DNA from: CBDVBE01 sp964543525
GTDB lineage: Bacteria; Fibrobacterota; Chitinivibrionia; Chitinivibrionales; JANQEN01
Direction: 5' to 3'
DNA length: 64,000 bases
NCBI GenBank assembly: GCA_964543525.1
Contig: CAZIYW010000003.1
Coordinates: 1 to 64,000, forward strand
Made by a program: the position numbers and the translations under genes. This document shows positions 1 through 8,207 of the stretch, piece after piece. The notes beneath the pieces are model-generated. The model worked only from the letters and a program-made list of their open reading frames with translations. It ran no database searches and had not been told where the DNA came from. The stretch's first letter is position 1. Every line of letters starts with the position of its first letter.

Positions 1-57
1 TCTTAAAAACAGGCGACTTTTCTTCATCGCAGGGGTCTGGTATTCATAATAATTTTA

Positions 58-85
58 TTGCAAAATGATACCGATATGGTATAAT
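58..85 (+). promoter_or_regulatory. putative sigma-70 promoter with a palindrome over the -10
   Basis: TTGCAA (58-63) and TATAAT (80-85) are separated by 16 nt, a good housekeeping-type promoter, and lie about 60 nt before the CNB gene at 145. A perfect dyad ATACC-GATAT-GGTAT (68-82) overlaps the -10 box, so it could be an operator. Seen by eye only. Confidence 0.55.
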
Positions 86-144
86 AATACAAGAATAATA
101 CAAGGTCAAATCTTATCACATACCAAGATGTTAGAAAGATTATT

Positions 145-672
145 ATGAAATATTATACCAGACAGGTAAAAAAGTACCGGCAGGGAGACATGGTTTTCAG
201 TGAAAATAGCAGTTGCGACGGTATGTATATTATCGATACAGGGCGTGTGCGGGTATTTAAAACGGTTCAATCGGGCGTTTCCGTCAAAGAGGTTGAACTG
301 TGTACTCTCGGTCCCAAGGCCATGTTTGGAGAAATGGCAATGATTGATGAAAATAAGCGATCGGCGAGTGTGCAGGCTATTGAACCAACTGCCTGCACGG
401 TTATTACCAAGAAGATTTTTGAGGACCAGTTATCACGGATTCCTCCGTGGATGGTAAATATGATAAAGATTCTGGTTTCGCGTCTCCGGGAAACGAATGA
501 TAAACTTCGCCAGATGGTGGAGGAGCAAACATCCGCACAGGTAAATGATGTAGCCATATTAACCGTTGACAATGAAGATAACGGTACTGGTCAGTCAGGG
601 CCTCCCGGTGCTGAATCCCGACAGTATCAATCCGAAGAGATAATAGAGGATCTTTTTAAAAAGGAAGATTGA
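145..672 (+). CDS. short cyclic-nucleotide-binding (CNB) domain protein
   Basis: A 175-residue cytoplasmic protein made mostly of one CRP-type CNB domain (about residues 10-115). The phosphate-binding cassette GEMAMIDENKRSAS (62-75) keeps the Glu and the Arg (R72) that contact the cyclic nucleotide in CRP. The C-terminal 60 residues are acidic and polar with no helix-turn-helix visible, so it is more likely a nucleotide sensor or partner protein than a complete transcription factor. It shares with the CNB proteins at 11997 and 13034 a P-W-x-x-N-x-I segment ending in V-x-R-L-R, so the three look like paralogues. The ligand (cAMP, c-di-GMP or other) cannot be told from sequence. A sigma-70-like promoter lies just upstream; the Shine-Dalgarno is weak. 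Confidence 0.85.
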   Translation: MKYYTRQVKKYRQGDMVFSENSSCDGMYIIDTGRVRVFKTVQSGVSVKEVELCTLGPKAMFGEMAMIDENKRSASVQAIEPTACTVITKKIFEDQLSRIPPWMVNMIKILVSRLRETNDKLRQMVEEQTSAQVNDVAILTVDNEDNGTGQSGPPGAESRQYQSEEIIEDLFKKED

Positions 673-787
673 TCTTCCCCTGTTTTTTCTTTCCATGCGC
701 CAAGGGAATGGAGCCGGTCGATTATGTATCTGCTCGTGCCGGTGAGAAAAATGGGCGCGATAAAAGCATTAAGAAATGAATGGTGAC

Positions 788-2614
788 TTAGCCCGGTTCA
801 GGTAATTCAATACTGTCAGGTGTTACATCACTTTCCTGGTCGGTGGTGGAATCCGCCTGTGCCGGAGCAGCTTGTGGGGCAGGAACAACTCTGTTTCCGT
901 CCAGTATTGTCGTCATATTGGCCTCAAGCTGGCGGAGGTCAAACTCGTTATACATAAAAGAAATTTTACCGTCGTTATCTGTAGCCAGGGGAGTCTCCTT
1001 GTATAAGATCGTACAGAGGGGGGTAAGCGGCGGTTCTTTTGTCGCGTCAATTTCTTCTTCGGTATGCTGGATTATGCTGGCGAGCGGCCGCACCGCTTCC
1101 ATGGTGGTTTTTTTCCCGGCCCAGATGAAAATAATATCGAGTTTCTGATCATAATCGGTATAGGAGTGTGCTTTTTGCAGACGGATAACTGATTGCCCCT
1201 GCGCTTTAAAGTATTCTTCCACCGGAACAAATACTGTTTTTACGGGGCAGAAAATGCCGATAGCCTTTTTGTCTTTTCGCGATTCAGTTTCATTTTCCTG
1301 AATGTTAAGAAATTTCTTATACATATTAAGGTCGCGCATCAGGCTTTCATAAAAATCTTTCCCTAATCCGCCCGGCATTTTCGCCGCTTCAAAATAGACG
1401 TTCTCAATAGGGGTGATGTATTCATCGCAGACTGCGCCGCAAGAGAACGTTTTGGCGATGATGTTACCCATGTACGTTGAAAGGGCGATTTTTTCGACAG
1501 GGGTGCCGGGCTTCTTCTCCCCGTCACAGCTTGAATAATGGACGGTTATCGCTTCAGTAATCGTTTCCGGAATTTTCCAATTAGTAAATAATTCCTTTAG
1601 TAAGTCGTTCCGGGTAATTTTTAATATTTTTCTTTCATTGTCAATAAATCGGGTGCCGGTATTCGAGGTCTCCTCAAGAATCTTCGAAAAAATAGTCGGA
1701 TAAAACTCATCGAACAACAGGATACCGAAATCATGCAGCAGGCCCGCCAGAAAAGCTTCATCCGTGCTTACATCACCCATTCGCTTTGCCACTCGTTCGG
1801 CAATAAGAGCCGTGGCTAACGAATGCAGCCAGAAATTCATTTTGTTAAAGCCAAAGTTTTTATCCTCTTTCCCAAAGAGATCCATAACGGACATGGTCAT
1901 GACAATACGTTTTGTTTCCCGGAACCCGATTCGTACAATCGCATCCTTAATGGTACTGATCCGACGGTTCATACTTGCGAAAAAGACCGTATTTGAGACC
2001 TTCAGAATGCTCGTTGAAATTACCGGATCGGCCTCAATCACTTTTGCGAGGTCACTCGCACCGGATTTATTGCTTTCGGTCAGGCGCAGGACTTTTGCAA
2101 CCGTAAAGGGGAAGGCCATCATATTGCCGATATGCTTGACCATTAACTCAATCTTTTTTACCGGTAACGTATTATCGTCCAGAATGAGTTTTATATCCTC
2201 TTCCCGTTCAGATGATTTATCACCGGATTCGGTTTCTAAAGACTTGTTTAAAATTTTTAAATATTTCTGAATAATGCCGATGAGTATGGTAAATTTCAGC
2301 GGTCGCTCAAGATAATTGTTAATCCCTTTTTGCGATAAATAACGTTTCTGTGATTCGTTAATTCTGTCACCATATCCGATAATGGGAATCTTTCTTGTTT
2401 TTTTATTTTTTCGTATTAACCGGGAAAAATGAACCTGGTCATGATTCATGCGCGGAACTTCCAGGACAATAATATCCGGCTGATACTGTAGTGTTTTTAT
2501 ATAGTTTGCGTAACTGGGATCGGATTGGGTCGTTTGGATATTAAGCTGGTTAAATGCCATGGTAAGGATCTGGCGTTCACGTTCATTTATTGTCATCAAC
2601 ATTACACCAACCAT
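788..2614 (-). CDS. HDOD-domain protein with N-terminal degenerate receiver
   Basis: A 608-residue signalling protein. Residues 1-125 have the alternating strand/helix pattern of a response-regulator receiver, but the phosphoacceptor position reads Glu (IIVLEVPR) and the conserved C-terminal Lys is Arg (LERPLK), so it is probably a pseudo-receiver. Residues about 155-400 form an HDOD domain, the non-catalytic relative of HD phosphohydrolases, with the typical MAFPFTVAKVLRL, ADPVISTSILKVSN and AFLAGLLHDFGILL blocks. The C-terminal 200 residues are unassigned, with an alternating hydrophobic pattern resembling a second receiver-like fold. HDOD proteins commonly act in motility, c-di-GMP or stress signalling; no partner is adjacent. 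The start sits directly before the first beta strand; a GGAG lies somewhat far upstream. Confidence 0.85.
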   Translation of the reverse strand: MVGVMLMTINERERQILTMAFNQLNIQTTQSDPSYANYIKTLQYQPDIIVLEVPRMNHDQVHFSRLIRKNKKTRKIPIIGYGDRINESQKRYLSQKGINNYLERPLKFTILIGIIQKYLKILNKSLETESGDKSSEREEDIKLILDDNTLPVKKIELMVKHIGNMMAFPFTVAKVLRLTESNKSGASDLAKVIEADPVISTSILKVSNTVFFASMNRRISTIKDAIVRIGFRETKRIVMTMSVMDLFGKEDKNFGFNKMNFWLHSLATALIAERVAKRMGDVSTDEAFLAGLLHDFGILLFDEFYPTIFSKILEETSNTGTRFIDNERKILKITRNDLLKELFTNWKIPETITEAITVHYSSCDGEKKPGTPVEKIALSTYMGNIIAKTFSCGAVCDEYITPIENVYFEAAKMPGGLGKDFYESLMRDLNMYKKFLNIQENETESRKDKKAIGIFCPVKTVFVPVEEYFKAQGQSVIRLQKAHSYTDYDQKLDIIFIWAGKKTTMEAVRPLASIIQHTEEEIDATKEPPLTPLCTILYKETPLATDNDGKISFMYNEFDLRQLEANMTTILDGNRVVPAPQAAPAQADSTTDQESDVTPDSIELPEPG

Positions 2615-2829
2615 AGCAATTGCCCCGTATTCTCCTGTTGCAAAGTATATGACGTCACCGCGTACCTCCGCCGTGAGGTAGAGTGGATGGAAAAAATAGT
2701 ACCTATATTATACCTTACAATTTTTGTGTATGTCTATAACAAAATCACCCGTTAAATTATCTTAGCTGTACGATACGATGATCAGCGGGGAACCGGAAAC
2801 GCTGTAACAGATTGTTTTTTGACGATAGG

Positions 2830-3069
2830 TTATGCCGTATCATCCAGACGGCGTTTCAGAAGGAAAAGAAGAACACAGAGAGCGGTACAGAGTACCAGGG
2901 AAAGGATTACATATTTTTTAAGTCCCCGATGTGGCTGCTTTGCGTTATTTGCCGCGTGGTTGGAAATGGAGGCATGTGTTCTGTTCTGCTCAGTGTGCTC
3001 GATTATTTTCCCGGCAAGTATTTCATCGGTATTTTCACTGAAAACCTGTGTTCCTTTTTTATTTTTCAT
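2830..3069 (-). CDS. small single-pass membrane protein downstream of ParA
   Basis: A 79-residue hypothetical protein with a polar, His/Asn-rich N-terminal half and one C-terminal transmembrane helix (about residues 52-70, YVILSLVLCTALCVLLFLL) followed by a short basic tail, i.e. a tail-anchored or type II topology. It follows the ParA gene on the same strand after about 90 nt, and an AGGA-containing Shine-Dalgarno lies upstream. Several overlapping plus-strand frames look like shadows. I recognise no family. Its position suggests, but does not show, that it works with the ParA ATPase. Confidence 0.5.
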   Translation of the reverse strand: MKNKKGTQVFSENTDEILAGKIIEHTEQNRTHASISNHAANNAKQPHRGLKKYVILSLVLCTALCVLLFLLKRRLDDTA

Positions 3070-3158
3070 GAGTGCTTTTCCTCAATGTTCTCGGTGTAAA
3101 TAAAAGCGAAAAATCTGTTTTATTCCAATCTGGTGTGCCGACGGCCGGCACGGTAATT

Positions 3159-4007
3159 TTATGAAACTGTCTGTGCGTATTCCCGACGCTTATAGAACCG
3201 CTCACGTGCTTCATCCCGTAACCGCCGGCTGCGTTTTTCCAGCATGGTTTCCCATATGGCGTCTTCGTTGAGATCAAAGAGTTCGTGCATTATTTTCAGG
3301 TAATATGCGGCGCCCTTTGAATAGAGCCGGTGTAAAAAAAGTATCTTCCCTTCTGTAATGAGTTCATCGAATACGGGATCGACTGGGATTGCCGTATGGG
3401 TGACTTTACCGGGAAAAAGTTTGTTCAGTGCCAGAATAAAGGTATTATGACGTTTTTTATTTTTGTAAAAATTCGGGATTATACGTGAAATACCACAACA
3501 CCAGGGGTACTGTTCACGTAACGTCTTCTCCATTTCAACGATGCCGTTCACTGCAAACTGCTTTAGTTCGGTGGGCACAAAAATCTCGTCCGCCGCACAG
3601 ATGGAAACTGCCTGGAGTTTATCCATTCCCGGTGCATTGTCGATGAGCAGGTAATCATAAAAGCGATTCAGGCGGCAGGCGGCAATACAGTTTTTCAGGA
3701 AGTAAATATCCCGGATATCTGATTCACTGAGACGGCTTGATGAGTTTATGATATGCAGATTAGCCAATTCGGTATGCCGGATAGATTTCAGAAAGGTGGT
3801 AGCAGCGGCAGATTTTTCTGCGCAGTAGACATCATGAATATTCGGTGTCAGTACTCCGCAGCCAAACATGGCGCTCAGATTATGCTGGCTGTCGTTATCA
3901 ATAACAAGTACACGAAAACCGGTAAGTGCCAGCGCTTGTGCAATATTACCGGTGAAGGTGGTTTTTCCGACGCCACCTTTATGATTAAGGGTTGCTACAA
4001 TCTTCAT
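3159..4007 (-). CDS. ParA/MinD-family ATPase (orphan)
   Basis: A 282-residue cytoplasmic ATPase. The deviant Walker A KGGVGKTT (residues 10-17), the following LVIDNDSQHN and the Walker B-like LLIDNAPG are those of the ParA/Soj/MinD superfamily, which moves or positions cargo by ATP-driven dimerisation on DNA or membrane. The usual D-x-D-P-Q-x-N-x-T reads DNDSQHNLS here, so the Pro is replaced. There is no ParB or parS beside it, so this is an orphan ParA; such proteins position chemoreceptors, pili, flagella or other assemblies. The nearest possible partner is the small membrane protein downstream. The C-terminus is basic and Arg-rich. Confidence 0.85.
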   Translation of the reverse strand: MKIVATLNHKGGVGKTTFTGNIAQALALTGFRVLVIDNDSQHNLSAMFGCGVLTPNIHDVYCAEKSAAATTFLKSIRHTELANLHIINSSSRLSESDIRDIYFLKNCIAACRLNRFYDYLLIDNAPGMDKLQAVSICAADEIFVPTELKQFAVNGIVEMEKTLREQYPWCCGISRIIPNFYKNKKRHNTFILALNKLFPGKVTHTAIPVDPVFDELITEGKILFLHRLYSKGAAYYLKIMHELFDLNEDAIWETMLEKRSRRLRDEARERFYKRREYAQTVS

Positions 4008-4038
4008 ATGTTTAATTTAATTCTTTGTGCGATAAATC

Positions 4039-5310
4039 TCAACTACCATTCACCGCTCTGCAAATTTTATCCAGATCCATGTGTTTCCCGAGGTCGGAGA
4101 GCCGGGCCAAATCAGTAACTTTTTTAAGGACACCGTACAATGAATGATTGATTGTTAAGACTGCCGGATCGGCTGCAAAGGAGAGTATATCCGTAGCAGC
4201 ATAACCGATTTTAGGTGACCTGGGTAATCCGGGCAGGATTTCTTTAGGCGGTGTAGCATAGTCCGGCAAATCGTTTTTTTCAATAAGACTGATGTCGAAT
4301 GAATAAAAACCGGTATTATAGGGTAAATAATATGTATTGTCATTGTCCTGCAGCATACGGGTCCGTGTATTTCTTACCTCCTGTTCGGCAATTATTAATC
4401 GTTTCGTAGCGTGTTCTTCAATCAGTACATATGTTCCAAAGGGATCATTCTCGGGAAATGAAGACCGTGCAATTCCAACTCCAAGACCGTCATGATGTTT
4501 CCCGGCAGCGGCTATTGTGCCGATAAGTGCGGGGGAATAGAGTGCCGTACCCTGAAGCAGGATTATTTTTGTGCATCCAAGATTCCGGAGCCATGCCAGT
4601 GCGGTCGTTGTGCCTTCTATGGGTTGTTTTTTTAGTTTCATGATAGGTCCACCGGTTTCGTCTGGATTTGTAACGGGGCGTGGCTTACCGTTACTTACTG
4701 TATACACGATTTGCTCTTCATTGGTAAGATGCAGGCGCTCTTCTTGTGGCATAATAAGGAGCTTTTCCAGACCGAACGATTTGTACTGCTCAACGATCGA
4801 AGGGATAACACGAGCGGTCATAGATGATGGGGGGCCGGTCGTAACAATTACCGGAATTGACAGGCCGGTTTTCTTGCAGATATGGGAAAGAACCGACAGG
4901 TTGACCTGCAGGGTGCCGAAATCCCGGTAAAAACCGGGAAGAGGATAGGTTGCCTTTGTAAAGTTTTCGAGACGCGACGCAGGGACTCCCTGTTTCTCAA
5001 GGCTGAGACGCAGCCGTTCACCCTCACCACCGGCGGTAAGCATTATCGCATAGCCGGATAGGTCACTCAGAGTACCTGCAATATCCTCCTGAGTAATGCA
5101 GACCGGATAGTGCTGAGTGACTGCGGCAATAATGTGACGGTTATTGGAGAGATTTTCAACAGCGCGTCGCCGGAGACAAACCTGCTCGTTATACACCGAA
5201 GGTGGGAAATGATCGTTTAGATAGGCAAGAAGAGAGATCTTTTCCTGTTTACCGAGTTGATTAAATTGGTGGACAGTTTTTACCGCTGATTCCTCTGACC
5301 AGTTATCCAT
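4039..5310 (-). CDS. putative sugar-nucleotide pyrophosphorylase (UDPGP-like)
   Basis: A 423-residue protein with a nucleotide-sugar transferase fold. The N-terminal nucleotide-binding loop LTAGGEGERLR (residues 91-101) resembles the L-x-x-G-x-G-T-R-L motif of the UDP-glucose/UDP-GlcNAc pyrophosphorylase group, and a later segment (ILLQGTALYSPALIGTIAA) occupies the place of the sugar-binding/metal region. Family members make UDP-sugars for envelope polymers. The loop departs from consensus, so substrate and even activity are uncertain. A good AGGGAG Shine-Dalgarno precedes the ATG. ParA follows after 31 nt on the same strand, so they may be co-transcribed. Confidence 0.65.
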   Translation of the reverse strand: MDNWSEESAVKTVHQFNQLGKQEKISLLAYLNDHFPPSVYNEQVCLRRRAVENLSNNRHIIAAVTQHYPVCITQEDIAGTLSDLSGYAIMLTAGGEGERLRLSLEKQGVPASRLENFTKATYPLPGFYRDFGTLQVNLSVLSHICKKTGLSIPVIVTTGPPSSMTARVIPSIVEQYKSFGLEKLLIMPQEERLHLTNEEQIVYTVSNGKPRPVTNPDETGGPIMKLKKQPIEGTTTALAWLRNLGCTKIILLQGTALYSPALIGTIAAAGKHHDGLGVGIARSSFPENDPFGTYVLIEEHATKRLIIAEQEVRNTRTRMLQDNDNTYYLPYNTGFYSFDISLIEKNDLPDYATPPKEILPGLPRSPKIGYAATDILSFAADPAVLTINHSLYGVLKKVTDLARLSDLGKHMDLDKICRAVNGS

Positions 5311-5736
5311 ACATATTACTCCCTATTACCGGTACCCAGTCTAACAAAATATAACTTTTTTATTCTTCGCATGTTATTCCCGGTGTCGGCTTTCAAGTAA
5401 ATGTTGAAAATAAACAGTTATTTATATACAATAAAATAAACTTTACTATTTTTATAAAGCAGGGAAGGTTTAGCATTTGTATGATCAGTGCCTACTCGAA
5501 AACTATCTTTCTGATGTCATTCCGCCTGTCTTTTAGGCCGGAACGCGCAGCAGCCGCGATTACAACCCCATTGTTACCCGGGAGCAAATCCGGCTTTTTT
5601 ACCGTTTTAACGCGTGGATTATTCGCCTTCGCTCACCAAGTTCCGCTAAAAACATGCGGGAATGACAGTTTTGCGAGGTTTCCGGACAGACAGTAAATCC
5701 CAATTGTTAACATGATTCCATCAGTGTAATAATAAC
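5311..5736. other. gene-free interval (426 bp)
   Basis: Divergent spacer between the sugar-nucleotide gene and the Usp gene. The left 200 bp is very AT-rich and must hold both promoters, although I cannot choose boxes confidently. The right part contains a repeat element (5515-5667). A 71-codon frame across the repeat has no family resemblance and is not called. Confidence 0.6.
5515..5667. repeat. 153-bp repeat element with TGTCATTCC inverted ends
   Basis: The element begins TGTCATTCCGC (5515-5525) and ends GCGGGAATGACA (5656-5667), which are inverted copies differing by one C. It is more GC-rich than its AT-rich flanks. The same terminus, GTCATTCCCGCA, occurs as a compact hairpin at 57162-57190. 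The pattern is that of a REP/MITE-like dispersed element. A separate 12-base string GTTTCCGGACAG directly downstream (about 5679-5690) recurs at 54375-54386. Confidence 0.5.
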
Positions 5737-6594
5737 ATGGATAAATCAAATTTATTAGAGAGTGTCGATACAGCAGAGGAGCGAGAGTCGTTAACGGTTA
5801 TTCATCCGGTGCATGAACAATCTGAGTTAATGGTACCTTTTTGTCATGCACTCAGTCTGGTATATGCTTCCCGGGGGGAATTGGAGGTTATTGATGTCCG
5901 TCGCGGACGGAAACGGGTGGAGAACATAAGTATTCGTAAAGTACTGGAGCAGTGGGGCGCACTTCCCGCAGGGTCGGAAAGGGAAGATGTGGGAAAGCTT
6001 GGTATCAGGATTAAAAAAATTATAAAAGAGCGTGGGTCTAATAAGGATATCGGTAAACGGTTACGGCGACGGCAGCACGATCTCCTTGTCGTTGGGTTAA
6101 AAAGAGCGACAGGATTGAGTCGTTTGTTTGGGCAGGATCTTACCGATTATCTGGTTCAATATTTCCGGCGGACCACATTGTATATTCCCTCCGGGGTAAA
6201 ATCATTTGTTAATGTAGCCGACGGTTTGGTTACTCTGAAAAAGATTATAATGCCGGTTGCCGAAGACCCGTCACCGGAGCTCTCTTTCGGAATGCTGCAG
6301 CGTCTGCTGCGCCTGTTCCCCGAGCAGTCTCCAAAAGTAAAGGGAATTCATATCGGTGAAATTTTTCCATACATATCGGCGGCTTCACTGGAAGGACTAA
6401 GCTGGGAAGAGATACTGGTACGAGAAGGGATTATTGCACAGGTGATAATCACTCATTCTGTAAAGGAAGATGCCGATCTTATCATTATGGCTACCAATGG
6501 ACGGGATACTTTTCAGCAGAAGATTGTCGGCAGTATTACCGAACATGTCCTTCGGGGTGCACCCTGTCCGGTGCTTGCCGTTGCGGTTGAGTAA
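5737..6594 (+). CDS. tandem universal stress protein (UspA-like)
   Basis: A 285-residue protein of two UspA-like alpha/beta domains (about 15-155 and 165-285). The second ends DLIIMATNGRDTFQQKIVGSITEHVLRGAPCPVLAV, in which the hydrophobic strand, the G-x-x-x-x-x-x-G-S nucleotide loop and the final PCPVL strand are classic Usp features. The first half has the degenerate equivalent HDLLVVGLKRATGLSRLFGQ. Tandem Usp proteins bind ATP or act as stress-induced regulators. It stands alone, divergent from the sugar-nucleotide gene and convergent with flagellin. No strong Shine-Dalgarno is visible. Confidence 0.85.
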   Translation: MDKSNLLESVDTAEERESLTVIHPVHEQSELMVPFCHALSLVYASRGELEVIDVRRGRKRVENISIRKVLEQWGALPAGSEREDVGKLGIRIKKIIKERGSNKDIGKRLRRRQHDLLVVGLKRATGLSRLFGQDLTDYLVQYFRRTTLYIPSGVKSFVNVADGLVTLKKIIMPVAEDPSPELSFGMLQRLLRLFPEQSPKVKGIHIGEIFPYISAASLEGLSWEEILVREGIIAQVIITHSVKEDADLIIMATNGRDTFQQKIVGSITEHVLRGAPCPVLAVAVE

Positions 6595-6622
6595 GGGAAT
6601 ACATGCGCAAGGGAATAAAAAG

Positions 6623-6647
6623 AAGGCGGCTTATTTAAAGCCGCCTT
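6623..6647. terminator. rho-independent terminator between usp and flagellin
   Basis: A perfect 10-bp stem (AAGGCGGCTT / AAGCCGCCTT) with a 5-nt loop. On the minus strand it is followed by CTTTTTATT, so it terminates the flagellin transcript well; on the plus strand the T run is poor. Confidence 0.85.
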
Positions 6648-6672
6648 TCTATGTATAATCATAACACCTCTG

Positions 6673-7533
6673 CTACCCCGTTACCAGGGATAAAACGGTA
6701 GACGGGATCATGTTTGACTGAGCAAGCATAGCAGTTGCCGACTGCGAAAGTATCTGGTTTTTGGTAAAATTGGCAGTCTCTTTCGCGAAATCAACATCCC
6801 TTATATTGGATTCGGCAGCCTGTTGGTTCGTTTCACTGACCATGAGGTTGTTTACCGCATGCTCAAGACGATTAACAAACGCACCGACATTCGCACGAAC
6901 GGTGTTTACCGATCCAATAGCCTCATCGATGGAGGAGATTGAATTTTGAGCGGAGACCTGATCGGTCAACGTCAAACCGGTAATATTCAGCCCGTTGGAA
7001 TTGGCCGTCAGGGTGTCAATGGTTATCGTAATACTATCCTGACCATACTGCTCGTTTGCATCAATCCAGAGTGTCGATCCGGTTGAACCTGCACCAAAAC
7101 GGGCGCCCGCAGTGGTATTGTCAGAAATCAGATCCATACCGTTATAGTTGGTAACCGAGGAAATACGATCTATTTCTTCGGTCAACTGATCAAATTCCTG
7201 ATTGGTATACAGACGCTCTGTACTGGTAAGGGTATCATTTGCAGCCTGGACAGAAAGCTCGCGCATCCGCTGCAGGATACCGGAGATTTCATTCATTGCC
7301 CCTTCTGCGATATTCAGCGCCGCGATACCGTCCAGTGCATTACGCTGCGCCTGTGACGCACCGCGAACCTGTGTTCTCAGGTTCTCGGAAATAGCAAGGC
7401 CCGCAGCATCGTCGCTTGCACGGTTTACCCGTAAACCGGTTGAAAGTTTTTCAAGTGATTGATTCAGGCCCCTGTTCGTTTTAAACAGTGCACCCTGTGT
7501 TATCATTGAAGAAATATTGTGGTTAATTCTCAT
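6673..7533 (-). CDS. fliC: flagellin
   Basis: A 286-residue flagellin, the structural subunit of the flagellar filament, exported by the flagellar type III apparatus. The N-terminal D0/D1 region (INHNISSM...LSTGLRVNRASDDAAGLAI...LRTQVRGASQAQRNALDGIA) and the C-terminal D1/D0 region (NVGAFVNRLEHAVNNL...ESNIRDVDFAKETANF...QSATAMLAQSN) are canonical. The variable middle is short, so the outer D2/D3 domains are almost absent. A GGGAGG Shine-Dalgarno lies just before the ATG. It has its own sigma-28-type promoter overlapping the tadA stop codon and a long structured leader, and it ends at a strong terminator. No other flagellar gene is in the window. Confidence 0.97.
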   Translation of the reverse strand: MRINHNISSMITQGALFKTNRGLNQSLEKLSTGLRVNRASDDAAGLAISENLRTQVRGASQAQRNALDGIAALNIAEGAMNEISGILQRMRELSVQAANDTLTSTERLYTNQEFDQLTEEIDRISSVTNYNGMDLISDNTTAGARFGAGSTGSTLWIDANEQYGQDSITITIDTLTANSNGLNITGLTLTDQVSAQNSISSIDEAIGSVNTVRANVGAFVNRLEHAVNNLMVSETNQQAAESNIRDVDFAKETANFTKNQILSQSATAMLAQSNMIPSTVLSLVTG

Positions 7534-7718
7534 TGTTGACCTCCCTGTAAAAAGTTGAGATTAACACTCCTTTGTTAATCTGGAAAAAACTGCTGGTAAG
7601 TAAGCTACTCCTTTCATTTAAATGGTGATACTTTTACAGGGAGTTTCATAAGGATGTGCCGTCCTTAATGAAAAAGAAACATGCCGTTTCTCCCTGTGTT
7701 GTTATATACTATTCCCTA
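7534..7718 (-). promoter_or_regulatory. structured flagellin leader, candidate SD-sequestering switch
   Basis: The transcript from the sigma-28-like promoter would have about 185 nt before the ATG. In RNA order it holds: ACAGGGAG (7697-7690), an arm ACTCCCTGTAAAAG (7644-7631), a hairpin with perfect 8-bp arms AGATTAAC/GTTAATCT and AAAGGAGT in the loop (7581-7558), and CTTTTTACAGGGAGGT (7554-7539), which contains the Shine-Dalgarno. The arm can pair with the last element over 14 bp with two single-base bulges, hiding the Shine-Dalgarno, or over 8 bp with the first copy. The SD region also resembles the CsrA-site consensus (UUACAGGGAGGU). Function is inferred. Confidence 0.6.
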
Positions 7719-7724
7719 TTTTTA

Positions 7725-7751
7725 TTATCGGTGGAAAATCTGAAGACTTTA
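7725..7751 (-). promoter_or_regulatory. sigma-28 (FliA)-type promoter of flagellin
   Basis: On the minus strand TAAAGTCT, an 11-nt spacer and ACCGATAA match the E. coli FliA consensus TAAAGTTT-N11-GCCGATAA at 14 of 16 positions with exact spacing. The -35 box begins with the TAA stop codon of tadA. This is the expected flagellin promoter class. Confidence 0.88.
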
Positions 7752-8207
7752 ATCTTTTTTCCTTATTTTTTGAAAAAAAGTCTGGACCAGTGTTCTGCAC
7801 TCTGTCTCCATAATTTTACCGGTTGTTTGAGGAAATCTCCGGTAGGCCGTTTCAGCATTATCTTTATAATTGAAGGTCTCTATCGCGCCATATCGACTGT
7901 CACTGGCTCCGTATACGACAGAATCAATTCGGGATTGGAGAATTGCGCCCAGGCACATAAGGCAGGGTTCAAGGGTCACATAAAGAGTGCAGTTGTTGAG
8001 CCGCCAGGTGGAAAGTGCGCTCGATGCTGCACTGATTGCAATAATCTCGGCATGTGCTGTAGCATCATTAAGCGCCTCCATGCGGTTATGGCCCCTACCG
8101 ATAATTGCATTTCCATGAAGTATAACGGCGCCAACCGGTACTTCACCCTCATCGAGTGCTTTCAGAGCTTCCTGATAAGCCAAATTCATGTAAAATTCAT
8201 GCTCCAT
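7749..8207 (-). CDS. tadA: tRNA-specific adenosine deaminase
   Basis: A 152-residue zinc-dependent deaminase of the cytidine-deaminase fold that converts A34 to inosine in the tRNA-Arg(ACG) anticodon. The catalytic HAE (H52, E54) and the zinc ligands P-C-L-M-C (C82, C85) are in place, with TLYVTLEPCLMC and the N-terminal A-x-x-E-G-E-V-P-V-G-A-V block typical of TadA. The length is normal. It lies directly upstream of flagellin on the same strand, and its stop codon is part of the flagellin -35 box. The start codon follows no strong Shine-Dalgarno. Confidence 0.95.
   Translation of the reverse strand: MEHEFYMNLAYQEALKALDEGEVPVGAVILHGNAIIGRGHNRMEALNDATAHAEIIAISAASSALSTWRLNNCTLYVTLEPCLMCLGAILQSRIDSVVYGASDSRYGAIETFNYKDNAETAYRRFPQTTGKIMETECRTLVQTFFQKIRKKD

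Noticed and set aside
3159..4007. Plasmid-type parABS partition locus
   Set aside because: No ParB gene or parS-like repeats are adjacent, and the neighbours are ordinary chromosomal genes.
5481..5696. 71-codon frame upstream of the Usp gene
   Set aside because: It lies across the repeat element at 5515-5667 and reads through its inverted ends; no family resemblance.
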